A stretch of 64,000 nucleotides of DNA from Cyanophora paradoxa (GCA_004431415.1 QPMI01000449.1:124001-188000), one strand, 5' to 3'; numbered from the stretch's first letter, positions 35,646 through 47,985 are shown. Notes: generated by a model from the sequence alone, not told the origin. Made by a program: numbers and translations.

Positions 35646-37653
35646 ATGTATGGGCCAGGAAGTTACTCCGACGTGGTCATCAAGAGGGTGAATGAAATTG
35701 TGCTCTCAAAGCAATCTTCTTTGCTCACGCGAAAATCAATCCCCAGGGGACGGTCTTCCACTTTTGCTCGTTCCCGGAAGATTGCTTCGAGTACCTGGTC
35801 CGAATCCAAATTCTTTGTCCTTGCATCATGCTTTGCTCACGCCTGCACTTACGTGCAGAACGAGGAGGAGGAAATCGAATCGTATCACCCTGTCAGCTTC
35901 GATGTCTCGGGTTACACAGACACAAGCAAGTGCGCACTGCGATATTCCCATCTGTTCACGAGTACTACCGCATGCACGCTCCAGCTAACTGTACATGTCA
36001 TTCTTTCTCAACGTCAGAGATCCGCAGTACAAGCTAAAAAACATTATCGAGATCATCGGGTATCCAAAAACGGTTGCTTTGCGGTTGCTTGTTTGATGAT
36101 CTCGGTTTGATGTTTGGTGCAGTTTGATTATCCATGATGTCTGGTCGAAAGGCAAGATCGACGCCGGCTACACCTACGGCGTCAATCGCAACGACGACAA
36201 AGCGAAGGTGAGGAACCTTTTTCTTCTACGCGCGCTGGCCATATGCATGGCCGCTGCACAGGGGCGTCGTCCCCTGAGCCTGGCCTGACCCCATATGACC
36301 TGAGCTTATCCGCAGGGTCCCCTGACCCACAAGCTGCTCGTTCCTTACGACGATTTGGTGGAATCGGAAAAAGCATACGACAAAAGCGCGCTGCTGTCGT
36401 GAATTTGAGCATTCACATGCTTCTTACCGCTAATCACCGTCATCGGTACAGATATGGCGATCCAAAGCCTGCGTCTCATCTGCGGACTTGGGTATGGAAA
36501 GCTTATATAATTAAGGCGCTTTTGTTGCAGAACCTCGCTTCAAATGACCTGCAAACAGATATTCGATCGAATGGCCGGATGATCGTCCCGTCCCGTCCCA
36601 CGAGCAGGCCAAGAACCAGCTCAAGAACCTCACGAGAGTGGAAAACGGACAGCCGATCGTGTAAGCTCCCTAAGCTTGTCTAACTATGTCTTCCCTTTTT
36701 CTCTTCATTCGCCCTGTTTCGATTGCCAGCTACAACTACGCCCACGATTGCCAGTACCCTCCGGACGCGAAGAAGCCCGCGGACTACTACAACTTGAAGA
36801 CGGTCCGAATCAAACCCTCACCCTCCTTTGGAAAAGCATCTGATCATGAACCGCACGGGACAGTGGCCCGTGCACCAGCGCTCGAGCAACGACGACGCGG
36901 ACCTGCGGGAGCTGGAGGAGCTGATGGCAGAGGCCGTACACGACCTGTGGGCCAAGGAACGCCGCGCCGAAGGAGTCGTCTTCGGGCCGAAGAGCTGCCC
37001 GGGCGAGACCTCCCAGTGCGCATGCGCCCGGCTCGACTTCATTGCGATCATGATCCTCAGCCTTCGCTGTCTGACGCCTCGCTCGCTCACTCGTTCGCTC
37101 GCTCACTGCTCTCGTCCAGCCTACTGAAGCCATGTACGCCGCCCCGTCTTTGGGGTTATATGATCAATTAATTCGAACATGCTTTTTGCTTGTTTGGTCA
37201 CACGGTCTCTTCTCGCAGATGGTTTGATGAGCGCTCGGGAGAGACAGCCTGATCTCGACACGGTGCGTATGAATACACGCCCCGGACCTCTGAAATATTA
37301 TTCGCTGCTGCGCGCGTACGGCACTCGCTCAAGTTCGTTGAATGACGCAGGTGCGCTCGACGCTGGCGACGATCAAGGCCCTGGGGTACGAGATCAAGCT
37401 CCACTCGAGGACAGGCGTCAGCGGCTTCACGGCCAAGATCAACCCGTGCGCGCGAACGAAGAACACTCTAGATCTTATAAATTAAGTCATTCGCTCCGGC
37501 TGGCGTTAACGTCGACCCCGGCCGTGGGCTGGTAGGGTGACGTACGTCTCCAAGCGCCTGGCGAGCTACGGCGGATCGAAGGCCGCGGCCGCCAACGCCG
37601 GCCCGCCCGCCCCCGCGGACCTCGACCCCAAGTACTTGAACATCAACGTGTAG
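35646..37653 (+). CDS. Protein with two ryanodine-receptor (RyR) domains
   Basis: Exon 1 reads TMYGPGSYSDVVIKR. The first RyR repeat is LIIHDVWSKGKIDAGYTYGV (36124 on) joined to GPLTHKLLVPYDDLVESEKA (36316 on), matching the W-x-x-x-x-I-x-x-G-Y/W-x-Y-G and LVPYxxL-x-x-x-EK signatures. A second repeat is formed by ELEELMAEAVHDLWAKERRA (36905 on), PYDGLMSARERQPDLDT (37215 on) and STLATIKALGYEIK. The last exon ends DLDPKYLNINV at 37651-37653. RyR repeats in ryanodine receptors line the cytosolic assembly; outside animals their function is unknown. The region follows the channel coding sequence with only about 55 bases after a possible stop. The frame also extends upstream of this ATG to an acceptor at 35611, so this may be the C-terminus of the channel protein rather than a separate gene. 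Confidence 0.7.
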
Positions 37654-38034
37654 CCGCATTCACAATTTCTATGCGCACGCGCACGGAAGGATCGTTCATT
37701 TATTTATAATCATTCAAGCGAACTCAACATGCGAAAAAGATCGTTTAGCTTCATGATCATAGGTTTCTGGGTGGATTCAAGTGCTGCAGCCCCAGATTGG
37801 ATGTATTTGCGCAAGCAAGGATCGTTTGGCTGTATACGTAGGATCAGAATTTGAAACCTCCCACCGGCTGCAGGCCGTTGGCTTCAGGTAGAAAAGCGAA
37901 CGCGATAAAGCTACGGCCAACTAGTACTATAGCGCTAGCTTAGCTTGACATATAAGACTCACATCTCGCCGAGGAGCTCGCCGAGTCGCGATCGAGCTCG
38001 AGGCTAGCTAAGCCTAGGAGCCGCCACCGCCGCC
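37654..38034. other. Convergent intergenic region
   Basis: This AT-richer stretch separates the 3' ends of the RyR gene (plus) and the endoglycosidase gene (minus). It contains CTAGCTTAGCT-type palindromic words but no gene. Confidence 0.5.
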
Positions 38035-41000
38035 TCACGGGGCGCCAGCTGCAGCCGCCGGGACGCGGACGGTGGGGCAGCGAGCGAGGGGCCCCCGCGC
38101 GCCGCTGTACGAGACGGCCTGCACGGCGAACTCCTGCGGGGGTACGCCCTCCCCGCGCACCGCCGCGCGGAAGCAGACCCGCGCGGCGCCGTCGGCAACC
38201 CGCGCCGGACCGCGGGCGCGGCCCTCGAAGGCCCACTCGCCGGCGGCCCCGCCGGGGCCGGCGACAGCCGGACGCCTGAAGATATCGTAGTGGAGTGTGC
38301 CCGGGACTGCCTCCCACGCCAGCGTCGCGGCGAGGCCGGCCGCCGGGTCGTGGGCGACCTCCTCGGCCCGCAGTGCGGCGGGGCCGGCCCGCGGGCCGGG
38401 GCCCGCCGACGCCGCCGCCTCGGCAGGCACCACAGAGAGGAAGCCGAGGTGGACGCCGTAAGCCACGGGCGAGGCCGACGCGGCCGCCGCGCCGGCGCCG
38501 CCGGCGACGAGCAAGACCTCGCGGACGATGCGGCCGGAGAAGGCAGGCGGGACGTCGAAGGAGCGCGTCTGCCAGCCGCCCTCGCACGCGCTGCCGAGCG
38601 CCGCCGCCGCCGACAGCGTCACTGTGGACGCAGAGGCGTACGCGGAAAAGGAGGAGGACGACGACGACGTCGAAACGGACGATGGCGAGGACGAAGTGAC
38701 AGAGGAAGACACGACCGTGCTGCTGCTGCTGGTAGTAGTAGTCGTGGTGGTAGTGGTTCGGCTGCTCGTTGCTACGGCCGTGGCCGTGGCTGAGCCGGCG
38801 GAGGCGGAGGCGGAGGCGGCCGAGCCCTCCGGGCAGGGCATGCGGAGGACGGTACCATCGTCCAGCGCCATTGCCAAGGCGAAGGCGTGCTCCTGTACCC
38901 CGTCCGCAGGGCGGAAGGCCAGCGTCACGCGCACCCCCGAGGCGGGGACCTCCAGCGCGACCTTCTCGGGTGAGATGTGATGAATCAGATCGGCTCAGAT
39001 GAGCTCAGAAACTCAGACGGACCCGCAGGAGGCGGAAAACGCCGTGGTCGCCGGGACGCTCCAGGCGCCCGCTGGCCAAGCGGAAACGCGCGAGTCAGGC
39101 GGAGCTGAGATTTAGAGAGAGCGCGGCCGGGGGAGCGGTCACCTGAAGAGGAGCGAGCCCCCGCCGTCGTACGCGGCGCCGTAGGCGAACGAGGCGGAGA
39201 GGGAGGCGGCGGCGGGGCCGGCGGCCGGCGGGCCGAGCGGGAAGGACGGCTGCAGCGCCTGCAGGCCGAAGTCCAGCCAGGGGCCGGCCCGCGCGGGGGC
39301 GCCCCGCAGGAAGAACGCGCCCCCAGCGCCCCTGCGGCGGATAAGACGGAGTCCGGGGGCGGGGGGAAGGGGGGCGGGGTACGCGGTCACGCACCTGCAG
39401 AAGGTCGTCGCGAAGGGGAGGGAGGAGGGGAGGCCCCGCGGCTCGACGTACCCCGCCACGCCCTCTGTGGGAGGGGGTAAAGGTGCGCGTCAGGGCATCC
39501 GGAGAGGATAGATAAGGGGAGCGAAAAAAAGAGGGGGAGCGGGGGGTACCAGCGGGGTCCGCGGCGCCGACGCCGGTCCAGAAACGGTCCTCCCGAGAGT
39601 CGAACGCGGCGCGCGTCTTCTCCCCCTCGGGACGGTTCTCCCACCTGCGCCCGCCCCGCCCGCTCGATCGGGCTGTGGGTACGGGATGGCTCGGCTGGGG
39701 AGGGGAGGGGTACGCGCGTCCAGCCGGGGGCGAAGATGGCGGCGGACAGGCCTGCCTTGGCGATCACTTCGAGAGCCTGCCGGCCGGCTCGAGAGTGCGG
39801 GGGGGGGGATGAAGGCGAAGGAGGGGGGTACGGCACCTTCCAGGCGTCGAAGCCGCCCCCTCCATACGTGTTGCGGCCGAAGCAATCGATCCCTACGCGC
39901 CGCCGTCGGCCGGTACCCCCCTCCCCCCCATCACGAGGGGTACGGCGAACCGAAGAAAACGTCGCGGCGGCGGTCCGGCCCCACGAGCTGCGCCGAGCGC
40001 GCCGGCGCCGCCTCCTGAGGGGGAAGTGAGAGGGGGGTACCCAGCTCGAGCTGAGGGGGAGGGGGGTACTTGCCTTCCACGTGTAGTTCGTGAATATGGA
40101 GTCCGAGGCGCGCATGAATTCGATGTTGTTGTGGTTCACCTGTACCCATATGAGGCGTTCAGGGGGTACCAGATCATTTAACATCACATCGCACCTCGTT
40201 CTGCCACCGGATTCGGCCGCTGAAGTCGAGAGCGTCGTACCACATGACGGTGGAGCCCGGCACGCGCTGCGGGGGGTACCGGATCAGACGCACGGACGGG
40301 GCCGCGTGCGGGGGTACGCTGTTCTCGCCTCGTGCATCAGCTTCGTCAGGTACGCGACCCACTGACGGAGGCGTGAGGATGGGGGAGGGGGAGGGGGAGG
40401 GACGGGGTACGCGCACCTTGACGAGAAGGGCGGCGTGACGCGGAGAGGGTACAGGGCTCTCAAAGTTAAGGAGCCAGCCGTCAAATCTGAGAGAAGGGTG
40501 AGGAGAGAGCTCGAGGTACCCGTACCCCCCCGGAAACTGGGAAATCGCGTACCCGTAGTACTGAGCGACGTCGACGAGGCGCTCGGCGTAGTAGTAAGAG
40601 GGCTCGCCCGCGGGGGGCGCCGGGCCGCCGGGCGGCCCTTCTAGGAGCCTGAGGTTCTCGGCCTCGCCCTCCTTCCACTCGCTGCGGATTCGAGCGGTGT
40701 GAGCGCGGCGGGGCCGGGGGCGACAGATAAGCAGCGCACGTGATGAAGGTCCCGAGGACGGATACGCCGTGCCGGTGGGCAGCCTCGGTCCAGCCGCGCT
40801 GCGGGCCGCTCAGCGGATGCGGTGCGGAGGCGGAGGCGGAGGCGGGGCAGTCGCACGGGCGGCAGGGTCACGCGGTGGTGCGAGAAGTAGCAGAACGCGT
40901 CGACGAGGCTCCAGCTGCGGAAGACGTACGGGTCGGGCAGGCCCCAGCGCGTCTGCGCGTCCGCGTCCTGCACGTAGCCCCCGCACATGTCGTGGCTGCC

Positions 41001-41271
41001 CCGCGCGCCCTTAGCGCCGCGATGGATCGCGAAGGAGAACGGCGGACCAGTGCAGGACCCTCTGCACGCGCTGCGGGCGGGGAGGGCTCGCGCCGCGTAG
41101 CGGGGCGCCGCCGGCCGGGAGCTGCTGCGGGGGCGCGCCGGGCAGGGGCGGCCGCGGCTGCAGAGGAACGCTGCATACGTTCCACGGATCGCCGCCGCGC
41201 CATGCCTCGAGCTCCGCGAGGGAAGCCAAGGGCCGGCAGCGCGGCGGCTCGAAAGCTTCAGCCCCGGTCAT
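38035..41271 (-). CDS. ENGASE: Cytosolic endo-beta-N-acetylglucosaminidase (GH85, ENGase)
   Basis: Exons on the minus strand give the GH85 order: ASLAELEAWRGGDPWNVCSV near the start, SHDMCGGYVQDAD, SWSLVDAFCYFSHHRVTLPP, HRHGVSVLGTFIT, VAQYYGFDGWLLNFESP (the NxE pair holds the catalytic acid, about 40455-40485), VMWYDALDFSGRIRWQNEV, NHNNIEFMRASDSIFTNYTW, GIDCFGRNTYGGGGFDAWK and EVIAKAGLSAAIFAPGW. GH85 enzymes cleave the chitobiose core of N-glycans released during ER-associated degradation. The C-terminal part is a beta-rich domain with a Thr/Ser-rich linker of about 50 residues (38630-38790). The start at 41271 is chosen because the resulting N-terminus matches the family's typical opening. 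Confidence 0.85.
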
Positions 41272-41409
41272 CTGCGCGCTCCCGCGTCGTCGAACGCGCG
41301 CGCTGGAGTCTAAAGTGAGCAGTTGCGCACCCGAGCGGCGCGTGAGCTCGGGTTGGAGTGCAGAGGGGAGACTGGGACCGGTCGGACCCGCACCGAAGAG
41401 ATATGATGG

Positions 41410-41456
41410 CTCTGTTAACCTAGTGGTCGTGGGTTCGAGCGGCAAGCTGTTGCTGA
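41410..41456 (+). repeat. tRNA-derived fragment (3' half only)
   Basis: The sequence TTAACCTAGTGGTCGTGGG followed by TTCGAGCGGCAAGCTG is the anticodon-stem 3' side, variable region and 5' half of a T arm. The T-stem complement is missing. The same junction TTCGAGCGGCA occurs in two other copies on the opposite strand (41583-41646, 48095-48158). Confidence 0.6.
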
Positions 41457-41499
41457 CGGTGGAAAAGAATACGATGCTCTTTCTGGGTACAGCACAACT

Positions 41500-41560
41500 A
41501 TGGTGTGATGTGATGTGATGTGATGTGATGTGATGTTCTGTGCTGTGATGTGCTGTGGTG
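41500..41560 (+). repeat. TGATG microsatellite
   Basis: Tandem TGTGATGTGATG units, then a CAGCAG run at 41565-41580, lie between two inverted tRNA-derived fragments. Confidence 0.8.
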
Positions 41561-41582
41561 AAGACAGCAGCAGCAGCAGCAT

Positions 41583-41646
41583 GCCGCTCGAACCCACGAC
41601 CATTAGGTTAAAAGCCTAACGCTCGTACCAACTGAGCTACCAGGGC
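41583..41646 (-). pseudogene. tRNA-Lys(UUU)-like sequence, 3' truncated
   Basis: Read on the minus strand, GCCCTGG is followed by a D arm (GCTC...GAGC) and an anticodon arm TTAGG-CTTTTAA-CCTAA with anticodon TTT, then GTGGGTTCGAGC. The T stem does not close and no CCAGGGC acceptor strand follows, so this is not a functional tRNA. It marks the left edge of the 2.5-kb duplicated segment. Confidence 0.65.
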
Positions 41647-41908
41647 CGTCGGACCTCTGCCCGGTGGGCCCGACCGGTCCCGTTCTCCCCGCTGCACTCC
41701 GCCGACTCCGCGAGCGCTCCCGCCGCCCGGAGAGCGTTCCCGCCGCCCGGTGAGCGCTGGGCACCTCCATTTCGCGCCGTGCACGCCCCGCTCCGCCCTG
41801 GCGCGGCGTGAGCCCGCGCAACGCTGACGGCGGCCGCGAGACGGGGCGGCCCGGCGGCGAGGCCGCGAAGCGCGCTTCCACCGCTCCAGCGATCGCAGCA
41901 ACAGGACA

Positions 41909-44030
41909 ATGCCGGCCGGCGGCGCGGAGGCGGCGGCCCCAGCGGCGCGGCTCGCCGACCTGCCCGACGAGCTCTTGCAGCGCGTCGCGACGCACCTCGG
42001 GCCCCTCGGGGCGCTCCCGCTGCTCTCCGTGAGCCGCAGGCTTCGCTGCGCGCTCGCCGGCGCGCCGTGGGCCGAGCTCGCGCTCGACCTGCGGGCGTGC
42101 CTGCGAATTCGAAGACGGGACGACTGCGGCGCGGCGGGTTGCGGGGCAGCTGCGGCCGCGGGCGGTGGGCGCGCTGGTGCTGAGCGGCGCGGGGCCGGCG
42201 GCGGTCGAGGCGCTCCTCTCATTCCTCGCCGGCTCCTCCCCCGACCTCGAGTCCGCCGATGTCCTTCCCACCGCGGGGTCGGGTGCCCTTCCGATTCGAC
42301 CCGCTGCGCTCGCCCGCCCGCCCGCGCTCAGCCCCGCGCAGACGGTATCGCGGCCGCGCGCGCCGCGGCCGACGGCCTCCGGCACTTTCCTCGCCTGGCG
42401 ACCCTCAAGTGGTCCGCCGCCCCGCCCCGCCGCCCCGCCCCCTCGCGCGGCTTCCGGCCGCCTCCGACGCGCTGCGCCAAAGGCGGGGCCCGCCGCTGGC
42501 CCTCTCGGGCCTACCCTCGCTCCGCCACCTCTCCATCCTCGGTGCGGTTCGCCGGACGCGCCTCGGACCCGGCCCGGGCTCGGCCAGCGGCTCTGAGCCC
42601 CGGCCCACGGGCTCCTGGTGCGCGCAGGGACGGATATGGCGGAGGCCGACGTCCGCGCCCTCTGCGCCGCCTTCCCCCACCTCGAGGCGCGCCCGCCCCG
42701 CCGGCCCCGCGGCCGCCGCCGGTGTTCCTTGGCCCCGCCTAACTAGTGGCTGGCCCCCGGTCCCGCCCCGCCCCACCCCGCCCCGCCCCGCCCCGTCCCG
42801 CAGTCTCTGGAGGGCTGGTTCGGGGACCGCGCCGCCCTCGCCGCCCTCGCGCCCCTCGCCGCCCTCCGCCGCCTCTCCGCCGACCTGGTGCCGCGTACCC
42901 CCCTCCCATGTCTCCCCCCCTGATCCGGGCGGGTACAGCTGGAGCCGGAGGGGCTCGAGTCGGCGCTGGCGGCCCTACCCTCCGGCCTCTCGGCCCTCGA
43001 GCTCGCCAGCATCGGCTACGAGGTCCGCGCCGCGCTGTACCCCCCGCCCCCGCCCGGCAGCTCACCTGACCCGCTGCCAGAGCATGTGCGCGGCCGCCCT
43101 GCGGACGCTCCCGCGCTTCGCCGACCTGCGGTCCCTGGCGATTGAGGTGCGGGTCGAATCCGCGCGGCGCCATTTCACGATTTCGCTCTGATTCGCGATC
43201 GGGCGCAGGTGGACCGCGGCTCGGCGCCCGCCCTGGGCGCCCTCGCGTCTGTACCCCTCCTCTCGGAGCTCCGCCTCTCCGTGCGCCTCGGGCACACCGA
43301 CGCCGAGGTGACGCGGTACCCCCCTCAGGGTTCCCTCCCCACCACCTGCTGACCTGCGTACCCCGCCACAGACGTCGGAGTTCGTCTCCGCTCTCTCGCG
43401 GGCGGTCGGGTCGATGCAGGCCCTCCAGGCGCGTACCCCCCCCCTCGCCCCCCGCGCTCCCGCCGCCCCCAGGAACGCCACTGTACCCCAGGACCTGGAC
43501 CTTGATCTGGACGACTGCACTGAGGAGGGCTGCGACGGCCCCGCGCGCGCCGCGGCGCTCCTCGCCGGCTGCCGGCCCAGGTGCCGTACCCCCCTTCTTC
43601 GTTTCTCTGTACCCCTCACACTTGGGTGCCTTGTAGGCTCCGGCGGCTCGGGGGGTACTTCCAGAGCCCCTCCCGCCTCGACCCGCTGGCCTCCGCCTTC
43701 GCCTCCGGCCCCTTCCCCCGCTTGAAGGTGCGCTTTCGCGTACCCCCCTTCCCCAAAAGATCTTTTGTTTTCTCGCCGCAGGAGGTCGAGATCACGTACG
43801 CGGCAGCCCGCTCCGCCCCCGGCGCGGAGTCCCTGTACCCCCTCCTCCACGCCCTCTCCGCGATCCACGCCGCCCTGGCGTCCTCCCACCCCCGGCCGCG
43901 CCTGCGGCTCCGGCTGGGGGCGCCCTCGGAGCTGCGGGGCGGGCCCCTGTTCCCCCAGTGGGAGGCCTTCTGGCGGGAGGCCGCCCGGAGCCCGTTCGGC
44001 GCCGCCCTTCTGCACCCCGCCACGCTCTGA
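41909..44030 (+). CDS. F-box/LRR-like protein (paralogue 2), likely frame-damaged
   Basis: Starts MPAGGAEAAAPAARL and the F-box DLPDELLQRVATHLGPLGAL. About ten small exons with LRR-like content follow, such as SLEGWFGDRAALAALAPLAA, LRTLPRFADLRSLAIE and LLSELRLSVRLGHTDAE. The last exon ends PQWEAFWREAARSPFGAALL and the stop at 44028-44030. Relative to its near-identical copy at 48.4-50.6 kb, exon 1 has an extra base in the segment 42088-42112 that shifts the frame, so this copy may be a pseudogene unless an alternative splice removes it. Confidence 0.6.
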
Positions 44031-44188
44031 GCTCGACAACTGGAGAGCTAGGCTTTATAATTTGATCATGACAAAAAGCAAAATACATATTATTACAAAG
44101 TTAAAGCAGATCTAAAGCGTCGATGCAATTTCGGTGGGAAATATAATATAGCCGCCTGATCATGAGTAGCATTCCAAAAATCTGATCT

Positions 44189-46788
44189 TCACCTCGACTT
44201 TCGGACGCAGGCCTCGGAGGATCTGGCGCACAGGCCCGGCGTTAAGAGGATAACGTCGGTGGGCAAATTCAAATCAACGCGGTCCAAGCGCACCTCGAAG
44301 GATTCACGCCAGGAGCTCGAGCTCGAGAAGAGCCTGACGGAGACGTGGAGCTCCCGCAGGGCGGGGAGCGCTGCAATCGCCGCCGCCTCCACGTCGCTGA
44401 GGGGCCGGCGGAGGCTGAGGCTGAGGCGGACCAGGGCGCGCCGCACGCCGGCCGATCCGAGGAGGGCGACGACGTCCTCGGCCGCGGATCCCCATGGCCA
44501 CTGCGCGGCGCCGGCGCCGTCACGCCGGGTGCCGAAATCGGCTGCGTGTTAAATATTAATCAGTGATACGTGTACAATGGCGCCGACCGCAAAATTTCGA
44601 ATTCAAACGAATCGACTTCATATATAGTTATAACGTGTTTATCTATATCATTTTTGAGACAAAAGAATGCTTAAGCTTGTTGCATGCAGAATTAGGGTGC
44701 GTAATTCTCGGATGATCATGATCGATATATCACGATGCATATGACTTACAAGACAGAATAAGGCCGAGCCTCTCCAGGCGGGGTAGGCTGCAGAGCGCCT
44801 GCGCCATCGCCGGGGCTGCCGTTCGATCGCTGCAGTCCCCGAGGTCCACGAAAGCGTCGAGCTCGCGGAGGTTGGCGATGCGGCCGATATCGCCGGACAG
44901 CACGGACGAGGGGGTGATCTGGAACTGATCATGATCGCGAGGTCAGATCTAGAGGGATATATATATATATAATGTTTTGTTTGCCCCTCGAGCTCGACAT
45001 CGATGTACGAACCGCCAATCCTTGGACTGATTCAAGGCTCGGGAAGCGGCTGAAGGCGACGAGGAGGGGATAGTTTAACCCCACAACCGTAGATCTGTTA
45101 GATTCGTTCGAAATCCGTGGAAACTGGCCTGCCCTGCGCGCGCACGGCAAACTTAAATTAAAATACATTATCGCGATCGGCGTCAAGCTTAAGCTTGAGG
45201 ATATCGCGATCGATGCGAACTCGTGATCAATCTATTTAATGTATATATAGCGAACAGCTGGAATAGGTAGAGCGCATGCTTACATGTACTGGTGGCCAAT
45301 CTCATACAGGGCGAAGGCTCGAAGGGTCTTTCCCGCGGGACCTTTGGCAAGCCTCTCCAAGCCGGCGATGATGGGGGCGTTTGGATCGTGGAGTTCGGTC
45401 AATGCTGCATACGCGAAGACAACTTCCTGCAGGTGCTCGAGGCGCGAAAGAGACGCCAGGACCTCCACTTCCGAACCGTCTTCGCACAATTCGGGGGCGA
45501 AGCTGATCGAGCGCAGGAGGGGGCATGCAGAGGCGATGGCCGCTGCAGCTGCTGCGTCGATGGCGATGCCTTCCGACAAGAGCCAGTCGCAGGAGAGAGT
45601 GAGCGAGCGAAGCTTGCCGAAAGGAGCGAGGGCGGCATGCAGATCGTCGGCCGCTAGCCTCTGCATCTCTTCTAGATCGATATCTGGGTCGTGGTGATCG
45701 TGGTCGGCGGTGAAGCCGATGTTGAGGCTTTCGAGTCTGCTCTCCGAGCCGTCCGGCGGCCGCAGCGCCCCCAGCACTCCGAACAGGAAGTCGTTGAAAA
45801 AGCCCGCCTCGAATTTGACATAGCCCTCCATGTACCCTCCGAGCAGCTCGAATGTCACCTCGCGCAGCTGCGCCGAGCCGCTGCAGCTGCGCGTGATCGC
45901 TGCGAGGAGTTTGCAGGCTGCCTCGACATAGCGCTGGCGGCGCGGAACAACGGGCGCGTCGTCGGGGACGTCGTCGTCAATATTCGAGCCAACGTTCTCG
46001 AACTTATCCAGCTGCAGCTCCGGCCGAAGCGCGACGCTTGAGCCTTCTCCAAGCCGCAGCTTTCGCTGATCAAAGAGCGCCGAAAGAGAATCGCATCCGT
46101 CCTCGCAGCTGAGCGTGGAGGATATCGATCTTCCGGGTGCAGGCCTGCCGAACTCGAGCTCCGAATCCGTATGCGTTTCCTCGTCGTGCACCTGGAAGCT
46201 CGAGGCATGTGTCTGCACTTGCTTCGAGAAGTCCTTGCCTCCGAACCACAGCTCAAGGGCGGTCCACTCTGTCTCCTCGATCACCCTCCGCCACCGCCTG
46301 CGATCGCGATCGGGCGGGGTTCGAAATTAAACTCGAGGCCTAGGCCTAGCTAGCGCTATAGGCTGCTTGGCATGCGCAGCACATACATGCATGTGAATTC
46401 TAGATTAAATAAAATAAAATTCAGATCGCATGCATATGGTTATACATAATTGATGATCATATGAAAACCGAAGCGCAGACCTGCAGACGGCGCGCAGGGG
46501 CCAGCTCGCCCGCAGCCCCAGCGCGTCGCACTTGAACATGCTGCTCATGACCGCGTCGGGCAGCGCATCGATATCGGATGCTGCCGATTCCGCGCCGCCA
46601 GCGCCATCTGCAGCTGCAGCTGTAGCTGCAGGCGCTGCAGCTGGCGATGGCTGCGGCGCGGCGCCGGCCGCGGATGCAGCTGCAGCTTCGAATTCGAAGG
46701 CTCGAGGAGATGCGGCCGCGGAAGTCGACTGCTCGCATGCGCAGAGAGAGAGATTCAGAGTGAGAATGGACTTGCGCCGCAATTGCAA
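44189..46788 (-). CDS. F-box/LRR-like protein (paralogue 3), 5 exons
   Basis: Minus-strand exons 46481-46788, 45284-46297, 45013-45049, 44750-44918 and 44189-44500 use canonical or near-canonical donors (GTAAGC, GTAAGT). Exon 1 has an Ala-rich leader and the F-box-like IDALPDAVMSSMFK and LGLRASWPLRAVCR. Exon 2 opens RWRRVIEETEWTALELWFGG and contains LRR-type strands LRSLTLSCDWLL, ACPLLRSISFAP and LEHLQEVVFAYAAL. Exon 4 reads IANLRELDAFVDLGDCSD and PRLERLGLIL. The last exon reads WPWGSAAEDVVALLGSAGVR to the stop at 44189. It is the most complete member of the local family and the template for interpreting the copy at 20.6 kb. A role in substrate recognition by an SCF-type ligase is inferred only. 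Confidence 0.65.
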
Positions 46789-47864
46789 GATTTATTAAGA
46801 TCGAATTCATGTATCTAGATATCGATCTAGCTAAAGAGCTCGAATAAGTATACGTATACGTATACGAATCGAACATCGATATTATGATATCTATTGCGCT
46901 AGCTATATAGCTAGACGTCGACGCGCATGCATATGCACGCGTACGCGTGCACGCACTGGTACTTGTGACAGGTGCAGCGCTAGCGCTAGCGGCGCGTCCG
47001 GCAGATCGAGAAGCCCTCCAGAAGCAATCTGAGCGCCGAAAGAGAATGAGAATGGACCCGCACCGTGAGAATGGACCCGCGCCGTACTATCGATATATCG
47101 CTACGTACTTTTGACAGGTGCACGGTTTCAGTCGCGGGGCCGTCTCCGGGGCCGTCCAGCCGACGACGCGGACCAGCGAGAGTGTCCGGGCCCACCGCGC
47201 TGCACGCCTCGCCATCCCGCTTCGAATTCATCGCACGCGAGGTATCACGCCTCGGACTGCTGCTCGATCGTGGTCAGCGCCGCCCGAGCCGCGCGCGCAT
47301 AGATGGCGCGCCGCAAACCTCTGAGGTCGCTCCTGCGCGCGCGTTCCGTTTGCGCGCGGGTCGACTTTCCGGAACTGAAGGAAGTGAATCGCCGTAGTAT
47401 GTACCCTAAAACCACGTGACGCGTACCCCCCAGACCCACTTTTCGGCGCAAGCCGTTAATTGATTCTAAGTTCCTGGCTCTCATACAAATTTCTGTTCGT
47501 ACGTCTCGCTGCACAAAGAACGTATCGCACGCCCCGCAAAGACGCTAAAAAGGTGGAGAAGACTCATATCTCCAGACGTTTTTCTCAGAAGTTGAAAAGA
47601 CGCCGTCGAAATGCGATTCCGGCTCCAAAAACAGCATATGCATGCTCACATAGTCCAATCTGATCGCGAATGTGTCGCTCAACACGACGCCCAATACAGA
47701 AGAGCGGGGGACTCCGATATCGATGTTCGCGAGTCCAATGAGGATGTAGTTGATGCGCAACATCATCAAAGTCGCCCCCACGCGCCAGGAGAGGAGCGCG
47801 GACATCGATCGGGTGGGGTACAGGGTATACAAGGTGGGTACTAACAAGCTCAAGCCGCAGCTGG
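46789..47864. other. Intergenic, no supported gene
   Basis: AT-rich palindromic words (ACGTATACGTATACG, CTAGCTATATAGCTAG) near 46840-46920 lie upstream of paralogue 3 and may include its promoter. A minus-strand frame at 47545-47853 has hydrophobic content (MMLRINYILIGLANIDIGV) and could be a fragment of a membrane protein, but I cannot place it. Confidence 0.35.
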
Positions 47865-47985
47865 ATGATCAAGCTCGTTCAAGCTCGTTGAGCTATAGCT
47901 CAAGCTCGTTAAGCTATAGCTCAAGCTCGTTGAGCTTTAGCTCAAGCTCCGATTGAAGCTCGTTGAGCTTTAGCTCAAGCTCAAC
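47865..47985 (+). repeat. Tandem AGCTCAAGCTCGTT repeat
   Basis: Five to six imperfect units of about 22 bases built on AGCTCAAGCTCGTTGAGCTA. Each unit contains the palindrome AGCTATAGCT or its AGCTTTAGCT variant. It lies just left of the second tRNA-like fragment. Confidence 0.8.

Larger units (their letters stand above)
41583..44035 (+). repeat. Segmental duplication, unit 1
   Basis: The interval from the tRNA-like sequence to just after the F-box stop is repeated almost base for base at 48095-50567, including introns and promoter. Similarity ends sharply on the right after CTCTGAGCTCGACAA. The long shared intronic sequence indicates a recent duplication. Confidence 0.85.

Noticed and set aside
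41603-42385. Minus-strand open frame repeated at 48120-48800
   Set aside because: Antisense to the F-box exon 1 in both duplicates; conserved only because the duplication is recent.
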